DNA of 7,016 nucleotides from Candidatus Bathyarchaeota archaeon (GTDB lineage Archaea; Thermoproteota; Bathyarchaeia; Bathyarchaeales; Bathycorpusculaceae), in NCBI GenBank assembly GCA_026014845.1, contig JAOZHM010000175.1:1-7016 (forward strand), written 5' to 3'. Position numbers and translations under genes: made by a program. Below the pieces are notes generated by a model. The model was not told the DNA's origin. It did no database searches and saw nothing but the letters and a program-made list of their open reading frames with translations. Shown in pieces: positions 1 through 5,563 of the stretch (position 1 is the stretch's first letter; each line of letters opens with the position of its first letter).

Positions 1-48
1 AACACCGTCGACCCGTAGAACCTGATCCAGATAATACTGGCGGAGGGA
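1..48 (+). promoter_or_regulatory. TPP (THI-box) riboswitch, 3' half only, cut by window edge
   Basis: The sequence contains the ACCCGU segment, then ACCUGAUC, then an AUAAU loop closed by a 4-bp CCAG/CUGG stem, then CGGAGGGA. This order is the conserved 3' half of the TPP-sensing aptamer (P4/P5 arm and 3' strand of P1), as in the E. coli thiM leader. The stem around AUAAU is CCAG/CUGG rather than the CUGG/CCAG of E. coli, so pairing is kept although the bases differ. The 5' half (P1 5' strand, P2, P3 and the CUGAGA core) must lie just before base 1. The gene that follows is a thiamine transporter, which supports the call. The element probably lowers expression when TPP binds. Confidence 0.88.
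42..48 (+). promoter_or_regulatory. Shine-Dalgarno of thiT lying inside the riboswitch
   Basis: GGAGGGA is the only good Shine-Dalgarno match upstream of the ATG at 59, with about 12 nt between GGAGG and the start. The same bases are the conserved 3' end of the TPP aptamer, where AGG pairs with CCU (21-23) in P4 and the following bases enter P1. Ligand binding could therefore hide the ribosome site directly. The spacer is somewhat long, so leaderless-like or weak-SD initiation remains possible. Confidence 0.55.
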
Positions 49-58
49 AAAATAAAGA

Positions 59-607
59 ATGGACAAAAAAACACCGTTTATGAGTGTCGCCGATACTAAA
101 ATACTTGCAGAAGCTATTGTTTTCATCGCCCTTGCAAACGCGCTTTATATTATAAGCAAGCTGTATCTTCCTTTCTTGAAACTGCCTCAAGGTGGTAGCA
201 TAACCCTAGCAAGCATGGTGCCTTTACTGTGGTTTGCGTTAAGGCGAGGCCCTCGATGGGGAGTAGAAGCTGGATTAATCTACGGACTGGTGCATATGGC
301 TATTTCCGGCGAAATCTACTATCCCACCCAAGTTCTGTTGGACTATCCTCTGGCTTTCGGTGCGTTGGGTCTTGCTGGCGCATTTAAAAAACATCCAATT
401 GTGGGAGTAGGAGTAGGAATTGCTGGACGATTCATCTGTCATTTCACATCCGGCGTAATCTTCTTCGGACAATATGCATGGGAAGGCTGGAATGTTATTG
501 CTTACTCTGCTGTTTATAATGCAACTTACCTTGTTCCAGAATTCATTGTCAGTGCCATCGTAATGTACATACTGCTAAAAAGAAATTTGCTTGAAATCTA
601 TATCTAG
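59..607 (+). CDS. thiT: ThiT-like thiamine ECF transporter S component
   Basis: This is a 182-aa polytopic membrane protein with about six hydrophobic segments (roughly residues 15-38, 46-62, 68-83, 92-108, 113-136 and 150-173). It matches the ThiT (YuaJ) family in length and motifs: LPQGGSITL (42-50), RRGPRWG (62-68), QVLLDYPLAF (91-100), RFICHFTSG (124-132) and YSAVYNATYLVPE (149-161). The family binds thiamine in the membrane and delivers it with a shared EcfA/A'/T energizing module. No such module is in this window, so it would be a group II S component using a module encoded elsewhere. The TPP riboswitch directly upstream independently supports thiamine as substrate. The ATG at 59 is chosen because it follows GGAGGGA; the Met at codon 8 has no ribosome site. 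The gene ends just before a T-rich tract and converges on the next gene. Confidence 0.88.
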   Translation: MDKKTPFMSVADTKILAEAIVFIALANALYIISKLYLPFLKLPQGGSITLASMVPLLWFALRRGPRWGVEAGLIYGLVHMAISGEIYYPTQVLLDYPLAFGALGLAGAFKKHPIVGVGVGIAGRFICHFTSGVIFFGQYAWEGWNVIAYSAVYNATYLVPEFIVSAIVMYILLKRNLLEIYI

Positions 608-620
608 CTTCTTCCTGCTA

Positions 621-637
621 TCCCTTTTTTCTTTTCT
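621..637 (+). terminator. Pyrimidine/T-rich archaeal-type terminator after thiT
   Basis: A run of CCC, six T, C, four T, C, TT lies 14-30 nt after the thiT stop codon, without a strong preceding hairpin. Archaeal RNA polymerase terminates on oligo-T in the non-template strand, so this is a plausible end for the thiT transcript. The opposite strand has no comparable T tract for the converging gene. Confidence 0.5.
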
Positions 638-698
638 TAGTTGAAGCGTTGACTTTTACGAACGTTGATCTTCACTATCACTGGCTTCCAGAAATGAC

Positions 699-1577
699 TT
701 ACTTCTTCAATTCTGAAAGGATGAAATCCACAATTTCGTCAGCAATGTTAAAATTTGTAACTGACTGCAGACCTTTCCATCCAGGTTGACTGTTAACCTC
801 AACAAAAAGAGGCCCTCTGGAACTTTCTAAAATGTCTACTCCAGCGATTTTGCATTCAATAAGACTCGCTGATTTGACAGCCATCTCCTCAAGTGTCTTG
901 TCAAGTTTTATTGAAACAGGTTTGGCTCCTTGACTGTAATTTGTTTTCCAAGTGTTTGCAACACGTTTCATTGACGCGACAACACGGTTGCCTATGACAA
1001 AGGCGCGGATGTCAGAAAAGCCGTGGGGAACAAACTCTTGGATATAGATTACGCCGTGATAGAATGTTATGGCTTTGAAAATTGTGGCGGCAACTTCTGA
1101 ATTCGTAACTCTTGTTGACCCTATTCCTCTTGATCCGAAAATCGGTTTAACAATGACGTCTCCGTCTAGCTCGTGAAAAGCCTTTAACGCTTCGCCAACG
1201 TTTTCGGTTATTGCTGTACGTGGAACAGGTATGCCATCATCTTCCAAAATTGCTAAAATAGCGTATTTGTCAACGCAGTGCTCAATGGCTTCAGGCGGGT
1301 TTATGACGTATAAGCCTAAACGTTCAAGGCGGTGTAGGACGTCCATTCGGAAAACTATTTCTTCCAAAGAGCCGCGACCAATGGGGCGAATTATTAAGGC
1401 ATCCAGTTCTTCTGCAATTCTGACGTTGCTAACATTCAAGTATGGTTTGTAACCGACACGTGCGATTAGCTGTGGGAATCCAAAGCAAACGTGTGAAATA
1501 TTTCGTTTAGCTAGTGCTTGTCGAAGTTGGGTTGAACTCCAAGAGTTTTCATTTCGTGTTAAGATTCCAATTTTCAA
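699..1577 (-). CDS. mptN: RimK-type ATP-grasp ligase, probable tetrahydromethanopterin:L-glutamate ligase
   Basis: This 292-aa cytosolic enzyme has a full ATP-grasp fold. Visible parts are an N-terminal Rossmann-like pre-ATP-grasp domain (MKIGILTRN onward), the CVDKY lysine (K104), the ATP-binding VKPIFGSRGIG loop (143-153), the IQEFVPHG hinge (179-186), a likely Mg ligand D248, and the VEVNSQPGWKGLQ signature (259-271) with E260 and N262. The RGSLEEIVFRMDVLHRLERLG block (68-88) and VINPPEAIE (91-99) resemble MptN, which ATP-dependently adds glutamate to H4MPT to form tetrahydrosarcinapterin. The fwd and mch genes nearby fit a role in H4MPT biology. Alternatives are CofF (F420 tail capping), LysX or another RimK paralogue; no LysW-like carrier is adjacent, which argues against LysX. 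Two in-frame TTG codons exist (1583 and 1577). The second is chosen because AGAAGGT lies 6 nt before it, whereas it abuts the first. Confidence 0.72.
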   Translation of the reverse strand: MKIGILTRNENSWSSTQLRQALAKRNISHVCFGFPQLIARVGYKPYLNVSNVRIAEELDALIIRPIGRGSLEEIVFRMDVLHRLERLGLYVINPPEAIEHCVDKYAILAILEDDGIPVPRTAITENVGEALKAFHELDGDVIVKPIFGSRGIGSTRVTNSEVAATIFKAITFYHGVIYIQEFVPHGFSDIRAFVIGNRVVASMKRVANTWKTNYSQGAKPVSIKLDKTLEEMAVKSASLIECKIAGVDILESSRGPLFVEVNSQPGWKGLQSVTNFNIADEIVDFILSELKK

Positions 1578-1583
1578 AAACAA

Positions 1584-1590
1584 ACCTTCT
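1584..1590 (-). promoter_or_regulatory. Shine-Dalgarno deciding the mptN start
   Basis: On the minus strand AGAAGGT precedes TTGTTTTTG. Spacing is zero to the first TTG and 6 nt to the second, so it favours initiation at the second TTG (1577), giving the usual RimK-family N-terminus MKIGIL. Confidence 0.55.
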
Positions 1591-1653
1591 GTGCCTTTTA
1601 ACCTATGAAAATGCTAACGGAACTATATTCTTAAAGTTTCTGGGGAAGCCATT

Positions 1654-2583
1654 CTAAAAAGTGTAAATGAAGGGTATCAGCTTCTCTGCGTTTTCGAATT
1701 TTTGGGAAAGTTCAACATTCAAATAAGCGCCATAAACATTGGAGTACGGCGGTCCTTTCCGTGAAAATAACGTCAAAATATTGCCTCTGTGGTTGATTTT
1801 GAAGCCGTCTCTGCAGGGCTCGTGTCCCCTTATCAGAACTTTGACATTGAATCTCCTCAACGCTTGATTTGTTATGTTTTCGCCGAAGAGTTTTCCAGCA
1901 CCCCTTGGGGATTCACATACTCCCTTAATCGTTTCGGTTGGGTCGCTCCAAAGCATGTCTTCAAGTAGTCTTTGTTTTGGATGTTTGATGTGAGCGTAGG
2001 CTAAGTCTTCTAATGTTCTTGCTTGTGGTGGTATGCCGCCATGAATCATTAGGTATTGCTCTTCCACAATCACTGCGTTATAGAGATGTTTGAATAGTTC
2101 TCGGATTTTTGAGTATGCCTCTCTCCATTTTTCTCCGAATCTTGCTTGAAACTGCATCGGTAAATCGTGTGGAGAAGCCAGAAGATCTTCTGGTCCCTCA
2201 TGGTTCCCACGCATCAAAATCACTTGCTCTGGAAATAGAAGCTTCAGCTTCAAGACAACATAATAGACTTCAGCGGAGTAAATGCCGCGATCGCCATAAT
2301 CGCCAAGAAAGATTAGAATTGTCTTGTTGTTCTGTTTCATTTTCTGCAGGAAATTTGTTTCTTTGAGGATTCGAATTAGGCTTTCCAAGTCTCCATGTAA
2401 ATCGCTGACTACTATCGCTTGGCCAAAAGGTTTGATTTCAGCAAGTCTACCCACAATGTTGAAGCTTCCAACTTGCCCATTTTCTTTGGCAAGTAGCTGC
2501 ACACTTTCTTCAACCAATCGACTGAAATCTTTGCATTGGACTTCTAGGGCTTTTTTGATGATTTGCGAGAGGTTTGTCTGCAA
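1654..2583 (-). CDS. PPP-family (PP1/PP2A-like) serine/threonine protein phosphatase
   Basis: This 309-aa protein shows the full metal and phosphate-binding set of the PPP superfamily in order: SDLHGD (60-65), GDYGDRG (94-100), RGNHE (125-129), HGG (181-183), WSDP (212-215), SPRGAGKLFG (225-234) and RGHE (252-255). The C-terminal TLFSRKGPPYSN (271-282) corresponds to the beta-strand segment after the last metal-binding histidine in PP1/PP2A. The enzyme should remove phosphate from Ser/Thr (possibly Tyr) residues using a two-metal centre in the cytosol. The 50-residue N-terminal helical region precedes the catalytic domain. The second motif is GDYGDRG rather than the usual GDYVDRG; all metal ligands remain. 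It starts at TTG, with AAGGTG 6 nt upstream overlapping the stop of the preceding coiled-coil gene, so the two are probably co-transcribed and translationally coupled. Its substrate is unknown. Confidence 0.88.
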   Translation of the reverse strand: MQTNLSQIIKKALEVQCKDFSRLVEESVQLLAKENGQVGSFNIVGRLAEIKPFGQAIVVSDLHGDLESLIRILKETNFLQKMKQNNKTILIFLGDYGDRGIYSAEVYYVVLKLKLLFPEQVILMRGNHEGPEDLLASPHDLPMQFQARFGEKWREAYSKIRELFKHLYNAVIVEEQYLMIHGGIPPQARTLEDLAYAHIKHPKQRLLEDMLWSDPTETIKGVCESPRGAGKLFGENITNQALRRFNVKVLIRGHEPCRDGFKINHRGNILTLFSRKGPPYSNVYGAYLNVELSQKFENAEKLIPFIYTF

Positions 2584-2589
2584 CTATTG

Positions 2590-2595
2590 CACCTT
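2590..2595 (-). promoter_or_regulatory. Shine-Dalgarno of the phosphatase, overlapping the upstream stop codon
   Basis: AAGGTG on the minus strand uses the last two bases of the coiled-coil gene's TAA stop and sits 6 nt before the TTG at 2583. This supports the TTG start and suggests coupled translation. Confidence 0.6.
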
Positions 2596-3838
2596 AGACT
2601 TCGATAAGGATTCTTTTTCCCATGAAATCAAAGACGTTTTTCTCTATTTCCTTTTTCTGATTACGAATTCTCTCCTGTGTTTCGTTCAATTTCCGTTTCG
2701 TAGTATTTTCTTCCGATTCGACCCGCTTCTCTTTTCTCTTTAACTGCTTAAGCTCTTCCTGAAGCTTTAGAAGGTTTTCTTTGATCTTTGCTGTTTCGGT
2801 TGAGGTTGAAAGTTGCTTTTTTCGAATTATTGTCTCACGGCATTTTTGATGAAGAGCATCTAAAGAGTTCTTGCCAAGAATTCTGTCTATGTCTTGTTCT
2901 GCTTTTCGTTTTCTATCACGCTTCAGTTTCAGTTTCCCCTCAGACATGGAGCCAGCTAGCTTCTTGAGAATTCGCCTTAACATCGGGTATCCTACTTTTT
3001 CTGCTGCAAAAGCATCGAAGGGATCTTCAATGTAGTGGTTGAGTTTCTCTAACTGTTCTGGTGTTAAACCGCCTTTACGGAACACTTGTGACTGAAATTT
3101 TATGAATGGTTTTCGAAGATGCCGCAGATCATGTTTTACTTCCTTCCGCAGCTTTTCTATTTCCATGCCTATTTGATTCAGTTGAGCCAAGCTCTCTCTA
3201 TTTTTCAAATCCGTTATTTTTTGTTGCGTTTCACCCATTTCCTTTTCAATTGAAGCCTTTTCGTTTTCGTTTATCTTTCTATGGGCTTCTAAATCTGCCA
3301 GCTGTCCTTGAAGAACTAAAAGATTGTCGATAATTTGGAATGTTTCTTCTAAGGTTTTAGTTTTAACATACTCCTTTGTCAGAAAACTCTGAAGCTCCTT
3401 CAACGATTCTTTTGCCTTTTCAAAAACTCCCAGAAATTTTCTTCTGTCCATGATGAAGAAAGGCGATATCCTCGGAAACCAGTTTCTAATGTCAACTTCG
3501 GTTACTACAAACGCTTTTCGAGTTTCTTGGACGAAATCTTGGAAGCTGTCATAAGAGACCTTGTCTGGAACTTCAATCTGCCGTATTCTTTTAACGAATA
3601 GACGTGCCAGCTTGTTTAACGCTCTAGCTTTACCATAGGTCTTCCTGCTTCTTTTCTCAATCTCTTTTCTGCTATTCTCTAACAACACTTTACAAACATC
3701 TGCAACATTCTCAAGAACCTTTTTCATTTCATCAATTAGTTTTTGAGCCTTTTCATGAACTGGAACAAAAATCGAACCAGTTTCTTTTTCAAGCCACCCT
3801 TTAACTTCCTTTGAAGAAAATTTTAGAGGTTCCGACAA
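2594..3838 (-). CDS. Uncharacterised coiled-coil protein paired with PPP phosphatase
   Basis: I do not recognise a named family. With the chosen TTG start the protein has 414 residues and is very rich in Lys and Glu, with no signal peptide or membrane segment. Residues 1-125 are a mixed, partly helical domain containing a basic stretch (57-86) and a conserved-looking VTEVDIRNWFPRISPFF segment (112-128). Residues about 131-245 form long helices with heptad character. Residues 255-300 look globular (LTPEQLEKLNHYIEDPFDAF). Residues 301-402 are a very basic then strongly coiled-coil region. The open frame extends upstream to 4006, but that would run into the divergent gene and across the promoter. 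The TTG at 3838 is preceded by GGGGGA with a 6-nt spacer and a TATA-like box 38 nt upstream. The phosphatase follows after 10 nt, so this could be its scaffold, regulator or substrate; that is inference. Confidence 0.72.
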   Translation of the reverse strand: MSEPLKFSSKEVKGWLEKETGSIFVPVHEKAQKLIDEMKKVLENVADVCKVLLENSRKEIEKRSRKTYGKARALNKLARLFVKRIRQIEVPDKVSYDSFQDFVQETRKAFVVTEVDIRNWFPRISPFFIMDRRKFLGVFEKAKESLKELQSFLTKEYVKTKTLEETFQIIDNLLVLQGQLADLEAHRKINENEKASIEKEMGETQQKITDLKNRESLAQLNQIGMEIEKLRKEVKHDLRHLRKPFIKFQSQVFRKGGLTPEQLEKLNHYIEDPFDAFAAEKVGYPMLRRILKKLAGSMSEGKLKLKRDRKRKAEQDIDRILGKNSLDALHQKCRETIIRKKQLSTSTETAKIKENLLKLQEELKQLKRKEKRVESEENTTKRKLNETQERIRNQKKEIEKNVFDFMGKRILIEV

Positions 3839-3842
3839 TGAG

Positions 3843-3850
3843 CTTCCCCC
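3843..3850 (-). promoter_or_regulatory. Shine-Dalgarno deciding the coiled-coil gene start
   Basis: GGGGGAAG on the minus strand lies just upstream of the TTG at 3838; GGGGGA has a 6-nt spacer. No other in-frame start codon nearby has such a site, and ATG starts further upstream would overlap the divergent promoter or gene. Confidence 0.5.
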
Positions 3851-3867
3851 GTAAAGAAATACATGTA

Positions 3868-3882
3868 GGATATATTTATTTT
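3868..3882 (-). promoter_or_regulatory. Archaeal TATA-like promoter of the coiled-coil/phosphatase unit
   Basis: On the minus strand the A/T-only stretch AAATAAATATA is centred about 38 nt upstream of the TTG start at 3838. Initiation about 25 nt downstream would give a short leader that still includes the GGGGGA ribosome site. This fits an archaeal TBP/TFB promoter but was judged by eye only. Confidence 0.5.
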
Positions 3883-3900
3883 TCAAGTTTTTTCTTGGAA

Positions 3901-3930
3901 TAGTTATACTCTTTTTTGAGTAGTTACTCT
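3901..3930. repeat. Inverted and direct repeat cluster between divergent promoters
   Basis: ACTC (3908-3911), GAGTA (3918-3922) and TACTC (3925-3929) form two adjacent inverted repeats sharing GAGT. TAGTTA followed by CTC also recurs as a near direct repeat (3901-3911 and 3921-3929). The right arm abuts the TATA-like box at 3930 of the plus-strand gene, where the BRE would lie. It could be a regulator binding site, but short AT-rich repeats can arise by chance. Confidence 0.35.
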
Positions 3931-3938
3931 TAAATAAT
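3930..3938 (+). promoter_or_regulatory. Archaeal TATA-like promoter of the 205-aa membrane protein gene
   Basis: TTAAATAAT is centred about 38 nt before the ATG at 3972. A start of transcription about 25 nt downstream would give a leader of roughly a dozen bases (ending CAGATCGAG), which has no strong Shine-Dalgarno. The geometry mirrors that of the divergent minus-strand promoter. Confidence 0.45.
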
Positions 3939-3971
3939 AACCCATAAGACCTTTTCATACTACAGATCGAG

Positions 3972-4589
3972 ATGAAAAACATGGACGCGAAAACAGTTTC
4001 ATTCACGGTAATGATGGGTGTTCTTGGAAACGTGCTGTTTGCAATCTCCTATTATACTGGAAATCTTGGTTACGGAATAGCCCTTGACTTCTCTCTTGTA
4101 GCCGCTTGCATTGCAGGATTTTACGGTGGCCCCTTAACTGGCTTCATTTCAGGACTTTCCGTGGGAATAATGCCTGGAATAATGTTTGGTCCCATGGGTA
4201 TGGGTTCATGGCTGGGCTTGTTTGGTTTGCCGCTGGGAAAAGGATTGACGGGGTTGACTGCAGGAATTATCTCGAAAGGTTTGGGTTTAGGAAGGAGACA
4301 GTATTCATCCCTTTTTGCGGTTCCAGCAACTCTTTTGGCTTATATTCCAGAATGCCTCTTTACTTATGCTTATTTTGCCTATCTAATGCCGTTTTTCCTG
4401 GGAAGTGGAGGCGCATTCACATTCCTCGTTTATATATTGCCCAAAGCCATCGGTGAAGTTACCATAATAAGCTTTCTGATGGCTGCTTTAATTGGAAATC
4501 ACGGTTTCAGTGACTTCATAGGTAGATTTTTCACAAAACCACACGTAATCCCAAAGCTTAAAGCAAGCGAATCGAAATTAAAGACCTAA
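3972..4589 (+). CDS. Polytopic membrane protein, probable ECF-type S component, substrate unknown
   Basis: This 205-aa, glycine-rich integral membrane protein has about six hydrophobic segments (roughly residues 10-28, 34-52, 54-75, 80-103, 113-137 and 148-175) and a short basic C-terminal tail (188-205). The segment ALDFSLVAACIAGFYGGPLTG (37-57) and overall size resemble S components of ECF vitamin or metal transporters, but I cannot assign a substrate and a different small permease family is possible. It lacks the ThiT motifs of the other S component here. No EcfA ATPase or EcfT gene is nearby. The ATG at 3972 is preferred for its distance from the TATA-like box; the ATG at 3981 is an alternative. 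Its stop codon lies inside the 3' end of mch on the other strand, a 12-bp tail-to-tail overlap. Confidence 0.65.
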   Translation: MKNMDAKTVSFTVMMGVLGNVLFAISYYTGNLGYGIALDFSLVAACIAGFYGGPLTGFISGLSVGIMPGIMFGPMGMGSWLGLFGLPLGKGLTGLTAGIISKGLGLGRRQYSSLFAVPATLLAYIPECLFTYAYFAYLMPFFLGSGGAFTFLVYILPKAIGEVTIISFLMAALIGNHGFSDFIGRFFTKPHVIPKLKASESKLKT

Positions 4590-5561
4590 AGATTTCTCTA
4601 ATGCTTCAACATTAATTTCTCCAGCCCTGAAGACCATACCAGTTTTCACATTGTTCACAATCAAAATGGCTGGTGCAAAGAGGTTTGGGTCGATTTTGTA
4701 AAAGTTGTAGTTTGCTTTCTTGAAGATTTCAATGAAGGGCCGCCCATAAGCTTTAGAGGCGTTGGATGGAGCTTTACTGACTATTTGCTTCAGTTCTTCT
4801 TCATCTTCACATTCAACGATATAGTAGGCTACTCCTCCATAGAGAATTGCATCGTTTGTCCTCGCCATTGCTTCTGTAAACTTTGGATGGATGGGAGAGA
4901 TTGGTGCACATCCCCAAGCATACAATATTACATTTGGGTCTAATCCAAGCTTGTCAAGTTTGTGAATTCCAGTTTCAACTATTCTACCCGAAACTTGTGT
5001 TGCGCCTGCAATGCTGGCTGTAGGAGTCAAAATAACTGCCAAGTTTTCTGGAGAAACGTTACACTCCTTTGCGAAACGTTCTAACAGTTTTGCTGGGGGA
5101 AATTTATCGGTTTCTAGAACCACGGCTGCCTTGTCAAAAACGTCTCTATATCCAATTTTATCGTAGATTTCCTTAGGCTTTAGTGCAAGGGCTCTTGCTG
5201 GTCCAGAACCTATTGCGAAATAGTCTCCCTCTTTTATCTGCCAGCCTGCATACTGCGAACCCAATGCTGCAATTACTGGATGGTCTGTGTAAACGAATAT
5301 TGATGGAAGTTCAAGTTTTCCGTATTTTCTGTGAGTTATTTCTGCTTTTCCACATCCGCCCATGCATATTTCCGTTATGATTTTTCCAGCTTGAAATCCA
5401 GCTTTAGCCTTTATCCCAGCATCCACAATAGTTGTTCCAGAACTTGTTTTTTCAACCTTAATCCCGTAATAATCTGGTTTTTCAAGTAGTTTTTCTAGGA
5501 GTTTCCACGCCAACCTGTTTACGCTTAATCCACCTTTCAATAGGTTTTCTCTCCAGCTCAT
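4578..5561 (-). CDS. mch: Methenyltetrahydromethanopterin cyclohydrolase
   Basis: This 327-aa cytosolic enzyme (EC 3.5.4.27) reversibly hydrolyses N5,N10-methenyl-H4MPT to formyl-H4MPT in archaeal C1 metabolism. Family signatures visible are EICMGGCGKAEI (64-75), the VYTDHPVIAALGSQYAGW block (90-107), IGSGPARAL (117-125), LTPTASIAGATQVSGRIVETGIHKL (178-202), YAWGCAPISPIHP (214-226) and NDAILYGG (236-243). R193 and E196 keep the R-x-x-E spacing of the Archaeoglobus enzyme's catalytic Arg/Glu pair (R183/E186 as I recall it), which implies an N-terminus about 10 residues longer here. No alternative start codon fits better than the ATG at 5561, 2 nt after the fwdC stop, so translation is probably coupled to fwdC; no clear Shine-Dalgarno is seen. 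Family length is usually about 315-325 aa. It is the last gene of the fwdA-fwdC-mch operon. Confidence 0.95.
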   Translation of the reverse strand: MSWRENLLKGGLSVNRLAWKLLEKLLEKPDYYGIKVEKTSSGTTIVDAGIKAKAGFQAGKIITEICMGGCGKAEITHRKYGKLELPSIFVYTDHPVIAALGSQYAGWQIKEGDYFAIGSGPARALALKPKEIYDKIGYRDVFDKAAVVLETDKFPPAKLLERFAKECNVSPENLAVILTPTASIAGATQVSGRIVETGIHKLDKLGLDPNVILYAWGCAPISPIHPKFTEAMARTNDAILYGGVAYYIVECEDEEELKQIVSKAPSNASKAYGRPFIEIFKKANYNFYKIDPNLFAPAILIVNNVKTGMVFRAGEINVEALEKSLGL

Positions 5562-5563
5562 GC

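Noticed and set aside
681..691. CTGGcttCCAG mini-hairpin after mptN as a terminator
   Set aside because: It has only a 4-bp stem and no T tract follows on the minus strand, so it lacks terminator features.
608..698. Possible small gene on the minus strand downstream of mptN
   Set aside because: The only candidate is a GTG-started frame of about 14 codons with no clear ribosome site; not enough to support a gene.
3839..4006. N-terminal 56-residue extension of the coiled-coil protein
   Set aside because: It would cross both predicted promoters and overlap the start of the divergent membrane protein gene, has no ribosome site, and its composition (hydrophobic and basic, irregular) is unlike the rest of the protein.
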